Positions 56,259 to 64,000 of a stretch of 64,000 bases of DNA are shown piece after piece. Numbering within the stretch: the first letter of the stretch is position 1; every line of letters starts with the position of its first letter. The notes beneath the pieces were generated by a model. That model had not been told where the DNA came from. It did not search any database and worked only from the letters and a program-made list of their open reading frames with translations. The translations under genes and the position numbers were made by a program. This DNA is from an uncultured Prochlorococcus sp. (lineage in GTDB: Bacteria; Cyanobacteriota; Cyanobacteriia; PCC-6307; Cyanobiaceae), in NCBI GenBank assembly GCA_902594875.1, contig CACJNU010000004.1:21772-85771 (forward strand). The letters run 5' to 3'.

Positions 56259-57632
56259 ATGGAATTCTCTTTATCAGAATTAAACGATGTTTTGGGGGAT
56301 ATTAGAAATCTGAGAGAGGGGGAAAAAGATTTTTTAAATTTTAAGAATATAAGTATTGATAGTAGAACTTTATTAAAAAATGATCTTTTTATAGCTATCA
56401 AGGGTAAAAATTTTGATGGACATAGTTTTCTTCCAGAGGTTTTAAATAAAGGAGTTAAATCTGTTGTAATTAAAAAAGGGATGCAGAGATTACTTCCTAG
56501 TGATTTCCCTTATTGGGTTGTAAATGACACAATAGAGGCATTTCAAAAATTAGCATTGCTAAAAAGAAAAAAATTAAATATCCCTATTGTTGCAATAACT
56601 GGCTCAGTGGGTAAAACCACAACAAAAGAAATGATTGGCGGAGTTTTAAATAAACTTGGAAGAATTAAATTATCTCATGCAAACTTCAATAATGAGATTG
56701 GAGTTGGTCTTACTATTCTTGCGACAGATATAGAAGATAAAGTTTTAGTTCTTGAAATGGGGATGAGAGGTCTTAATCAGATCGAGAATTTATCTAAATA
56801 TAGTGAACCGGATATTGCAGTTATTACCAACATTGGCACAGCTCATATTGGATTGTTAGGCTCAAAAAAAAATATTACTCATGCAAAGTGTGAAATTAGT
56901 AAGTTCTTAAATCCAGAAGGAGTTGTAATAATTCCAGCAAATGATCCATTCCTAGAAAAAACTTTGAAAGAAATTTGGAAAGGTAGAGTGATAAAAGTAA
57001 AACTATTAGATATAGAAAATCAAAATGAGAGTTTTAAGAAAGATGATAATTTGCGAGGATTTTATAATCCTTCGAATAAAACAATTTTAATTGAAGAAAA
57101 TACCTTTGAAATTTCATTTGAGGGATTTCACAATGCTTCGAATTTCTTATTTGCTTATGCAGTTGCTAAAGAGCTAGGCATTGATTTTGCAAGTTTTAAT
57201 AAATTTGATTTTGTAAGTTTAGGTGGAAGGAATAAAATTCTAAAATCAATAAAAACAACAATATATGATGAATCATATAATGCTTCGCCAGAATCAGTAA
57301 AAGCATGTATTAAAAACCTGCTTGAAAAACCGAGAAATAAATTTTTCATATTTGGAAGTATGCAAGAATTGGGAAAAGAATCTGAAAAATATCACATAGA
57401 AATATTCAACTTAATAAATAATTCAGATATAGAAAAGTGTTTATTTATTTGCGATAAAGAGAATGAAAAAATTCTCACCAATTATTTAAAAGATAAGAAT
57501 AAATTTTTAGTTTTAAATAATATTAAAGATGTACCTCAAGAGATAAACAAATCTACAAAAAAAGGTGATTCTATTCTTATAAAAGGTAGCAGATGTTGGC
57601 AACTTGAAAAAATTATTGCATTAATTAACTAG
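56259..57632 (+). CDS. murF: UDP-N-acetylmuramoyl-tripeptide--D-Ala-D-Ala ligase
   Basis: The 457-residue Mur ligase adds D-Ala-D-Ala in peptidoglycan precursor synthesis. An N-terminal UDP-binding domain (SIDSRTLLKNDLFIAIKG) precedes the ATP loop GSVGKTTTKEM (115-125), the central NFNNEIGVGLTIL and VLEMGMRGLNQI, and the C-terminal YDESYNASPESVKACI segment. It starts at an ATG 12 bp after glgA. It ends one base from the convergent glmU. Confidence 0.94.
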   Translation: MEFSLSELNDVLGDIRNLREGEKDFLNFKNISIDSRTLLKNDLFIAIKGKNFDGHSFLPEVLNKGVKSVVIKKGMQRLLPSDFPYWVVNDTIEAFQKLALLKRKKLNIPIVAITGSVGKTTTKEMIGGVLNKLGRIKLSHANFNNEIGVGLTILATDIEDKVLVLEMGMRGLNQIENLSKYSEPDIAVITNIGTAHIGLLGSKKNITHAKCEISKFLNPEGVVIIPANDPFLEKTLKEIWKGRVIKVKLLDIENQNESFKKDDNLRGFYNPSNKTILIEENTFEISFEGFHNASNFLFAYAVAKELGIDFASFNKFDFVSLGGRNKILKSIKTTIYDESYNASPESVKACIKNLLEKPRNKFFIFGSMQELGKESEKYHIEIFNLINNSDIEKCLFICDKENEKILTNYLKDKNKFLVLNNIKDVPQEINKSTKKGDSILIKGSRCWQLEKIIALIN

Positions 57633-57633
57633 A

Positions 57634-58983
57634 TCAGGATTTCTTTTTTTTCCAATTCTCTATATTTACTTGCTTAGTTCTTGAGATCGCTAGTGAATTA
57701 TCTTTAGAGTCTTTTGTGATCACAGAACCAGCACCTGTAGTTACTGATTCCCCTAGATTTATTGGTGCTATAAAAACTGTGTTTGCCCCAATACTGGAAT
57801 TTTTACCAATTTTTGTTTGATATTTTTTCTCTCCATCAAAATTTGCAGTAATAGTGCCTGCTCCAATATTAGTAGATCTTCCAATAATAGAATCACCAAT
57901 ATAACTTAGATGGTTTACTTTAGATTCTTCCTCTAGTTGACTATTTTTGATCTCAACAAAATTACCTATTTTGCTATGGGAAGATATTTTGGAATTAGGT
58001 CTTATATGACTATAAGGGCCAATTTTTATATGATCCATTATCTGAGAATCATAAACAGTAGAGTTTGAAATTTCACATTGTAATCCCACATTAGAATTCT
58101 CAATAAAAGTATTTGGACCAATAATGCAATGACTATTTATTTTCGTATTTCCTCTTATATGTGTATTTGCCTCTATGATTACATCCTTACCAATTTCAGC
58201 TTCTTCACTAATTGAACAACTTGCTTTATTTATAAAAGTTACACCATTAAGCATATGTTTTTCTTTAATTAAATTCTGAATACATTCCTCGCACTCTGAT
58301 AGTTGAATTCTGTTATTAATTCCTTGAAGCTCTCCATTATCACTTACCTCGAGACTTAAGGAATTTTTTAGCAAGGATATTGTATCTGTTAAGTAAATCT
58401 CTTTTTGATTATTATTGCTTTGCAAGGTATTAATTATTTCTGACAAGTTACCCCAGTTAAAACAGTAAACACCTGAATTTATTAATGGATTTTCTCTCTC
58501 TAGGTCATTGCAATCTTTTTCTTCAACAATTCTCTCTATAAAGTCCCCCTTCAAAAAAACTCTGCCATATCCATGGGGATTTTTTTTCTTTGTGGTAATT
58601 AAAGAAACATCAGCATTTTTTGAATCGTGTAAGTACAAAAGTCTTTTTAGAGTACTAGGCCTAATGAGTGGCACATCACCGTTAAGCACCAAAAGTTTTC
58701 CTTCAGGTTTTTTTACTTCTTTACAAAGTACCTGGATAGCATGACCGGTTCCTGATTGAGGTTCTTGAACAACAACATGGATTTTTTTATCGTTTGGGAT
58801 TGACTTTTGTACTTCTTTCGATTTGTGTCCAGTAATAACGAAAATTTTATCTGGCTTTAGTTCGACACATGAATCAATTACTCTTTGTAGAAGACTTTTG
58901 CCAGAAATTTTATGTAAAACTTTTGGCAATGAGCTTTTCATCCTAGTGCCCTTACCTGCCGCTAATATCGCAACACTTAACAT
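57634..58983 (-). CDS. glmU: Bifunctional GlcNAc-1-P uridyltransferase / GlcN-1-P acetyltransferase
   Basis: The 449-residue enzyme makes UDP-GlcNAc for peptidoglycan and lipopolysaccharide. The N-terminal half has the nucleotidyltransferase motif [20 protein letters not shown] (residues 7-26) and [12 protein letters not shown]. The C-terminal half is a left-handed beta helix of hexapeptide repeats with [30 protein letters not shown] and GSVITKDS. It starts at an ATG. Confidence 0.95.
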   Translation of the reverse strand: MLSVAILAAGKGTRMKSSLPKVLHKISGKSLLQRVIDSCVELKPDKIFVITGHKSKEVQKSIPNDKKIHVVVQEPQSGTGHAIQVLCKEVKKPEGKLLVLNGDVPLIRPSTLKRLLYLHDSKNADVSLITTKKKNPHGYGRVFLKGDFIERIVEEKDCNDLERENPLINSGVYCFNWGNLSEIINTLQSNNNQKEIYLTDTISLLKNSLSLEVSDNGELQGINNRIQLSECEECIQNLIKEKHMLNGVTFINKASCSISEEAEIGKDVIIEANTHIRGNTKINSHCIIGPNTFIENSNVGLQCEISNSTVYDSQIMDHIKIGPYSHIRPNSKISSHSKIGNFVEIKNSQLEEESKVNHLSYIGDSIIGRSTNIGAGTITANFDGEKKYQTKIGKNSSIGANTVFIAPINLGESVTTGAGSVITKDSKDNSLAISRTKQVNIENWKKKKS

Positions 58984-59008
58984 GTTTATTTGAAATCCTA
59001 ATTTAAAT

Positions 59009-59914
59009 CTAACTCTTAAAGGATAACTTCGTCATTCCCCACTTCTCTCTCCATTTATTTGTAGATAATAGATTTGAGAATAATTGCTCATCTAATCTTC
59101 TCCTAATTATATCGTCTGTACTTGAGTTTAAATCTTGATCTCTATATGGAATACTAGCTTTAGTTAAGAGATGTTCTTCTTCCATTAAAGTTAACTTTTC
59201 AAAATTGAAATTAGGTTTCAATTTATTCTTATCAAAATTTGATATTGCGACAGTTCCCTGACTCCAAAATGTTCTGTTTTTAAAGTTTGGCTTAATAGTA
59301 AAAATTTCTAATCCAATATTTCTTAAGGTTTTTCTTACTGCTGCTGATGAAGAATAAGTTATTAAATAACCCTGAGGATTAAGATTTTCTGTGACTTTGG
59401 ATAAAAATTCAATCGTCCATACTTGTGGGCATTTTTGAGGGGAAAAACCATCTAAATAAATCAGATCAAATTTAATTGAGGAAGGAATAATGTTGATTTT
59501 TTCTCTAGCATCACCCCACAAAATATTGCATTTAAAAAATTGATCCTCAAAGTAATCTTTTCGATAAAGTGATTCAAATATTTTTTTGACTTTTGGATCC
59601 CATAATTTAAGGAAAGATTCATTTCTAAGCGAATACTCAAGAGGCTTTTTATCAATCTCCAATGCATACAAATTTAAATTTGATTTTTGTTTAATTAATT
59701 CATCTAATAAAGAAGCTGAATTGTATCCTAAACCAAAACATATATCCAAAACATTGAGAGATTTGCCCTTAAATCTTTGCAAATTAGAAGTAGCTGTAAA
59801 CTTTGACTTTGTTTCCTCCAATGCGCCCAATAAACTATGGAAGTTCTCTTGAAAAAACACACTTCTTAAAGAGTAACTACCATCTTTAGTTAAAACTTCT
59901 ATTAATTCAGACAA
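59009..59914 (-). CDS. MnmD-like tRNA wobble-uridine methyltransferase domain protein
   Basis: The 301-residue SAM-dependent methyltransferase has motif [16 protein letters not shown] (about 56-70), [11 protein letters not shown], and the post-[19 protein letters not shown] segment diagnostic of the DUF752/MnmC N-terminal domain. It lacks the FAD oxidase half of bifunctional MnmC. A role in mnm5s2U34 tRNA modification is inferred. The start is a TTG at 59914. It lies 12 bp downstream of aroA and 25 bp upstream of glmU on the same strand. Confidence 0.83.
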   Translation of the reverse strand: MSELIEVLTKDGSYSLRSVFFQENFHSLLGALEETKSKFTATSNLQRFKGKSLNVLDICFGLGYNSASLLDELIKQKSNLNLYALEIDKKPLEYSLRNESFLKLWDPKVKKIFESLYRKDYFEDQFFKCNILWGDAREKINIIPSSIKFDLIYLDGFSPQKCPQVWTIEFLSKVTENLNPQGYLITYSSSAAVRKTLRNIGLEIFTIKPNFKNRTFWSQGTVAISNFDKNKLKPNFNFEKLTLMEEEHLLTKASIPYRDQDLNSSTDDIIRRRLDEQLFSNLLSTNKWREKWGMTKLSFKS

Positions 59915-59926
59915 AAACTTTTTAGA

Positions 59927-61237
59927 CTAGTTAGTTAGTTTGGCCAGCTCTTCCCAAAAAGTTGGATACGAGACGCTAGCAGCATCAGATCTCATGATTT
60001 TTGAGGTACCTTTAGCAAGAAGTGAAGCAATAGCCAGACTCATTGCTACTCGATGATCTGTCTCACTATCTACCTCCGCAGAATGAAATTTTGATTGCCC
60101 ATTAATAATTAACCCATCCTCTTTTTCTGTTATTTCGGCACCGAATTTTTGTAACTGTCGTGCCATGACTTTTAATCGATCTGTCTCCTTAACTCTTAAT
60201 TCTTGTGCATCCTTAATTTCAGAAACTCCATTACAAAAACAGGCAGCCACAGTAAGGATAGGAATTTCATCTATAAGTTTTGGGAGAATATCTCCTTCAA
60301 TAATGAATGATCTTAAATTATTTGAAGTCTTTACTTTAATAGATCCAATAGGTTCACCTGCAATAGTCGATTTTTCTAAAATCTCATAATCACATCCCAT
60401 TGAATCCATTACATTTAAAATCCCGGTTCTAGTGGGATTTAGTCCTACATTCTGAATTAAAACCTCTGAATTTGGAACGATAGATGCAGCAATCATCCAA
60501 AAAGAAGCAGAGCTTATGTCTCCAGGAATCAATATTCTCTGGCCAATTAAGCTGCCCCCTGACTTGATAACTACATTCCTTCCTAATTCTCCTCTGATAC
60601 TGATGTCTGCTCCAAATGCTTTTAACATTCTTTCAGTATGATCTCTTGAAGATGCTGGTTCAATAACAGAAGTGGTTCCTGAAGCTTTGAGGCCTGCCAA
60701 TAAGATTGCAGATTTTACTTGAGCACTCGCTACAGGGGTTCCTATAACACAACCTTTTAATTTATTCCCATCAATTGATATTGGAGCTTTGTTTCCTTTT
60801 TCTCTACCAAAAATTTTGCCACCCATCAAAGATAATGGTTTGCCCACTCTCCCCATTGGCCTCTCATTAAGAGAAATGTCACCAGTTAAGATGAAATTCT
60901 TACCTTCTTGACCGGCAAGTAACCCCATTAATAATCTCATGGTGGTTCCCGAATTCCCACAATTTAGAATTTCTTTGGGCTCTTTAAATCCATCAAGACC
61001 CAATCCTGAAATTGTAAAAGGCTCATTTTTTTTTATTTCTGGGATGCTTACACCTAACTTTCTTAGACAATCAGCAGTTGAAAGTGGATCCTCAGAATGT
61101 AAGAATCCCTCAATAGTCGTCTCACCCTTAGCAATACTTCCTATTATTAGAGCTCTATGGGAAATAGATTTATCTCCAGGTACTTTTACTTTTCCTTTTA
61201 ACTTAACTCCACCTTTTATTGTGCGGATATTATTCAT
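59927..61237 (-). CDS. aroA: 3-phosphoshikimate 1-carboxyvinyltransferase (EPSP synthase)
   Basis: The 436-residue enzyme joins PEP and shikimate-3-phosphate toward chorismate. It has [18 protein letters not shown] near residues 20-37, [17 protein letters not shown] near 92-108, [14 protein letters not shown], and the C-terminal [15 protein letters not shown] motif. The CGNSGTT loop resembles Bacillus-type enzymes rather than the NAGTA loop of E. coli. I start at the ATG at 61237; a frame extension of 13 codons upstream is not family-like. Confidence 0.94.
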   Translation of the reverse strand: MNNIRTIKGGVKLKGKVKVPGDKSISHRALIIGSIAKGETTIEGFLHSEDPLSTADCLRKLGVSIPEIKKNEPFTISGLGLDGFKEPKEILNCGNSGTTMRLLMGLLAGQEGKNFILTGDISLNERPMGRVGKPLSLMGGKIFGREKGNKAPISIDGNKLKGCVIGTPVASAQVKSAILLAGLKASGTTSVIEPASSRDHTERMLKAFGADISIRGELGRNVVIKSGGSLIGQRILIPGDISSASFWMIAASIVPNSEVLIQNVGLNPTRTGILNVMDSMGCDYEILEKSTIAGEPIGSIKVKTSNNLRSFIIEGDILPKLIDEIPILTVAACFCNGVSEIKDAQELRVKETDRLKVMARQLQKFGAEITEKEDGLIINGQSKFHSAEVDSETDHRVAMSLAIASLLAKGTSKIMRSDAASVSYPTFWEELAKLTN

Positions 61238-61365
61238 TTTCAAATTAATTACTTGATAAAATTTCTGTAAAAACAAATTAGTTTTATATTATCAATAAGT
61301 TTGTTTTTTAAAAAAAAATAATCAAATTAAGTAACTGTTTTCTATAATAAATTTAGAAAAAGGAT

Positions 61366-62100
61366 TTGATTATTAATCTTACTTATTATCACGTTGCAAA
61401 GGATGTTCCTGAAAATAGTCCAGATATTGCAGTTGTCATTGATGTTTTAAGAGCTACAACAACAATTTCTTGGGCTTTAAAAAATGGAGCTGATTCGATA
61501 CAAGTTTTTGCAGATTTAGATTTATTAAAAGAATCTGCAAGTAAGTGGCATGCTGAAAAAAGACTAATGCTTGGAGAGAGAGGAGGAAAGAAGATTGAGG
61601 GCTTTGATCTAGGGAATTCTCCTTTATCAGTTACAAAAAAAGTTGTTAATGGTAAAAGACTATTTATGAGTACGACTAATGGTACTAAATCATTGCAAAA
61701 AGTTCAAAATGCTAAACATTTATTTGCTATGGGTCTCCCTAATAGGAAAGCAGTTGCCGAAAAAATCATTTCATTAAAAAGTGAAAATGTTTTAATACTT
61801 GGTAGTGGTTGGGAAGGCTCTTATTCACTTGAGGATTCTTTAGCTGCTGGTGCTTTGGCTTCATACCTAAAACAGACCTGTGATTCCGAAATTAATATTC
61901 TGAATGATGAATTACAAGCTGCTTTGGCACTTTGGGATGTCTGGAAAAATGATATTTTGAAATGTTTAAAAACAGCAACCCATGGCAAAAGATTGACAAG
62001 TCTTGGAGATTATGAGGATGATTTTAAATGTTGCTCTGAACTTGATTGCTTAGATATTGTTCCAGCTCAAGTTGAAAAAGGTGTGATTCGTGCCTCATGA
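61366..62100 (+). CDS. comB: 2-phosphosulfolactate phosphatase family protein (ComB-like)
   Basis: The 244-residue protein matches the ComB family: VVIDVLRATTTISWALKNGA (residues 25-44), MLGERGGKKIEGFDLGNSP, STTNGTKSLQKV, and LILGSGWEGSYSLEDSLAAG. ComB removes phosphate from 2-phosphosulfolactate in coenzyme M synthesis in methanogens; cyanobacterial homologues exist without that pathway, so the role here is uncertain. The start is a TTG at 61366 with AGGA just upstream. The gene is divergent from aroA. Confidence 0.85.
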   Translation: MIINLTYYHVAKDVPENSPDIAVVIDVLRATTTISWALKNGADSIQVFADLDLLKESASKWHAEKRLMLGERGGKKIEGFDLGNSPLSVTKKVVNGKRLFMSTTNGTKSLQKVQNAKHLFAMGLPNRKAVAEKIISLKSENVLILGSGWEGSYSLEDSLAAGALASYLKQTCDSEINILNDELQAALALWDVWKNDILKCLKTATHGKRLTSLGDYEDDFKCCSELDCLDIVPAQVEKGVIRAS

Positions 62101-62130
62101 TTTACGAATTGGTTCATTAGGAGTAAAGTC

Positions 62131-62958
62131 TTGACTGATTTTTTGGTAGCTGCATTGCAAATTACAAGTACTTCAAATGTTGAAGCAAATTTCACTGAAG
62201 CAGAAGAACAGATTGAATTAGCTGCTAGAAGAGGTGCTGAGTTAATAGGATTGCCTGAGAATTTTGCTTTTTTAGGAGGAGATAATGAAAAACTTAGATT
62301 AGCCTCTGAATTATCAGAAAAGTGTGCAAATTTTCTAAAAACTATGTCTCAAAGATATCAAGTATTTCTTTTGGGAGGAGGGTACCCTGTCCCTGCCGGT
62401 GATGACAGTCATACTTTTAATAGGTCAGCCTTATTTGGGAAAGATGGACAGATTTTAGCAAAATACGACAAGATTCACTTGTTTGATGTTGATTTGCCAG
62501 ATGGAAATTTATACAAGGAATCGTCCACTATTTTATCTGGTTCAGAGTATCCACCTGTTGTAGATGTCCCTGGTTTATGCAAAATAGGATTATCGATTTG
62601 TTACGACGTTAGATTTCCTGAACTTTATAGATATTTGTCTTCGAATGGAGCAGAGTTGATTATGATACCCGCAGCTTTCACAGCATTCACTGGAAAAGAT
62701 CATTGGCAAATCCTATTACAAGCAAGAGCAATTGAGAATACAGCATATGTAGTCGCTCCAGCTCAAACTGGAATTCATTATGGGAGAAGGCAAAGTCATG
62801 GCCATGCAATGGTAATTGACCCTTGGGGGACAGTTTTATCTGATGCAGGGAAAACTCAGGGAGCTGCAATAGCACCTGCAGATAAAGAAAGGGTTAATAA
62901 AATCAGGGAGCAGATGCCAAGCCTTAAACATAGAAAAAACAAATTGTTTTCAAACTAA
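62131..62958 (+). CDS. Carbon-nitrogen hydrolase (nitrilase superfamily, Nit-like)
   Basis: The 275-residue enzyme has the Glu-Lys-Cys triad of the superfamily: Glu43 in LPENFAFLG, Lys114 in KYDKIHLFDVDLP and Cys157 in LSICYDVRFPELYR. It is closest in style to Nit1/Nit2 amidases, which repair deaminated glutathione or hydrolyse omega-amides, but the substrate is unproven. The start is a TTG at 62131 with TAGGAG upstream, 30 bp after comB. Its stop overlaps the next ATG (TAATG). Confidence 0.88.
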   Translation: MTDFLVAALQITSTSNVEANFTEAEEQIELAARRGAELIGLPENFAFLGGDNEKLRLASELSEKCANFLKTMSQRYQVFLLGGGYPVPAGDDSHTFNRSALFGKDGQILAKYDKIHLFDVDLPDGNLYKESSTILSGSEYPPVVDVPGLCKIGLSICYDVRFPELYRYLSSNGAELIMIPAAFTAFTGKDHWQILLQARAIENTAYVVAPAQTGIHYGRRQSHGHAMVIDPWGTVLSDAGKTQGAAIAPADKERVNKIREQMPSLKHRKNKLFSN

Positions 62959-64000
62959 TGATAAAGTTTTTAGATAATAAACTTTTTTGTTATTTATCTG
63001 TTTTTTTATTTTTAAATTCTTCAATCCTCCCAGTTAAATCTTCAAGTGCTCTGGCAGCATGGGCGATAAACACTAATGGAGTTTTAGAATTAAGAACCAA
63101 ATCAAATTCAAATTTAAAAGCATATTTTCAGAAGGCAAACCAAATATATGGAGACAGATTCTGGGTAGATTTCCCTGGAGAATTAAAAAATCCCAGAATA
63201 ATAAAAGGTAATGGTCCAATAAAAGAAATAAGATTAGGTAAACCAAATTTGGGTAAAACAAGATTAGTAATTGAATTTAAAGAAGACACTTTTTTGAAAC
63301 CTTTGACTTGGCAAATGGTTGGCTTAGATCAAAATAGATGGAAAATTAAACTATTTACCCCAAAATATTCATTTGAAAAGATTAGTGAAGGTTTAGTTGA
63401 AAACAAAAGAGGAAATATAAAAGCAAATCAAAATTTAATTCATAAGAAGAATAAAAATTATGGTTACTTGAAACTACCAAAAGTAAAACGAAACAAGTTT
63501 GAGGTTGTAATCGATCCAGGGCATGGAGGACCTGATCCAGGAGCAATAGGTATTGGCGGTATAAGAGAAACAGATGTTGTTCTAGAGGTTTCAAAAATAA
63601 TTAAAAAATTACTTTCTGAGAAAGGTGTCAAAGTAAGGTTGACTAGAAAAAATGACGTTGATTTGGATTTACCTCCAAGAGTTTCCATTGCAAATAATAC
63701 GGATGCAGATATTTTTGTAAGTATTCATGCAAATGCCTCAAGAGGTAAAAGAAGGGATATAAATGGCTTGGAAACCTTTTATTACAGAGGGTGGAGAGGA
63801 AGATTACTCGCGAAAAGAATTCAAAAACAAATTTTAAGAGTTTCCCCTGGGAGTCCTGATAGAGGAGTTAAACAAGGTCGATTTTATGTAATAAAAAATA
63901 CTAGGATGCCTGCAGTCCTAGTAGAAATTGGATTTTTAACAGGAAGATTAGATGCAAGAAGATTAGAAAAAATAACGCATCGAAAAAGATTAGCCTATGC
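62958..64000 (+). CDS. amiC: N-acetylmuramoyl-L-alanine amidase (Amidase_3), 3'-truncated by the window
   Basis: The frame starts at the ATG overlapping the nitrilase stop and runs off the right edge, giving at least 347 residues. An N-terminal signal peptide (FCYLSVFLFLNSSILPVKSS) is followed by an AMIN-like beta domain (about 35-160). The zinc amidase domain then shows VVIDPGHGGPDPGAIG, the Glu ligand in GGIRETDVVLEV, SIHANAS and AVLVEIGFLT. It cleaves peptidoglycan stem peptides during cell separation. The C-terminus lies outside the window. Confidence 0.9.
   Translation, partial: MIKFLDNKLFCYLSVFLFLNSSILPVKSSSALAAWAINTNGVLELRTKSNSNLKAYFQKANQIYGDRFWVDFPGELKNPRIIKGNGPIKEIRLGKPNLGKTRLVIEFKEDTFLKPLTWQMVGLDQNRWKIKLFTPKYSFEKISEGLVENKRGNIKANQNLIHKKNKNYGYLKLPKVKRNKFEVVIDPGHGGPDPGAIGIGGIRETDVVLEVSKIIKKLLSEKGVKVRLTRKNDVDLDLPPRVSIANNTDADIFVSIHANASRGKRRDINGLETFYYRGWRGRLLAKRIQKQILRVSPGSPDRGVKQGRFYVIKNTRMPAVLVEIGFLTGRLDARRLEKITHRKRLAY

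Noticed and set aside
1..64000. CRISPR arrays, insertion sequences or prophage genes
   Set aside because: No spaced repeat arrays, transposase, integrase or phage structural genes were seen on either strand.

Overview
The window is a compact, very AT-rich, almost wholly coding stretch of bacterial chromosome. Gene content and order point to a marine picocyanobacterium, most likely high-light Prochlorococcus. Supporting signs are an alpha-carboxysome (cso) operon end with an acRAF-like gene, plastocyanin, NDH-1 subunits NdhL and NdhD, phylloquinone genes menD/menB, a cyAbrB regulator, a group 2 sigma factor, small genes with TTG or GTG starts, and dnaA away from an obvious origin. The strain cannot be named from sequence reading alone.

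Layout. 1-1160: end of the carboxysome operon (csoSCA fragment, csoS4A, csoS4B, acRAF-like). 1.2-7.0 kb: a small unknown gene, ridA, gloB, hisG, an ABC exporter, a GNAT acetyltransferase and a pair of transferases of the rSAM/selenodomain-associated type. 7.1-13.4 kb: dnaA, a GST-like protein, glutathione reductase, a cation exchanger and pyrC. 13.4-14.6 kb: the only clearly non-housekeeping patch. An intact tRNA-Leu(UAA) is preceded, about 0.94 kb upstream, by a roughly 90%-identical copy of its promoter region and 5' half. The roughly 0.8 kb between the copies holds a one-helix 40-aa protein gene on the minus strand, flanked by 19-bp direct repeats, and a DUF3721-type lipoprotein gene. 14.6-20 kb: ndhL, a DUF3007-type gene, trpA, cyAbrB, a YCII-like gene, a coupled YkvA/HTH pair, the sigma factor, hisIE and an unusual pterin-synthase homologue. 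20-30 kb, mostly minus strand: clpB, petE, an NAD-dependent epimerase, hemE, glgB, a CocE/NonD hydrolase and three small genes. 30-36.8 kb: a large TamB-like envelope protein, proA, folB and a lipase-like gene. 36.8-45.8 kb: a minus-strand run from a small RHH-like gene through trpS, thrS, glk, thrB and ndhD to prlC. 46-51 kb: a DUF697 protein with a degenerate GTPase-like region, mntCAB-type metal transport and a DUF4336 gene. 51-64 kb: a DUF760 gene, lepB, menD, menB, glgA, murF, glmU, an MnmD-like methyltransferase, aroA, comB, a nitrilase-family amidase and the start of an N-acetylmuramoyl-L-alanine amidase.

Functionally the window mixes carbon fixation (carboxysome), photosynthetic electron transport (plastocyanin, NDH-1, quinone synthesis), glycogen synthesis (glgA, glgB), amino-acid and cofactor synthesis, cell-wall assembly and stress proteins. 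Many convergent neighbours end within 0-8 bp of each other with no visible intrinsic terminator. No CRISPR array, insertion sequence, rRNA or integrase gene was seen. Most of the region is ordinary core genome; the tRNA-Leu half-duplication with its mini-island is the best candidate for something not routinely annotated.
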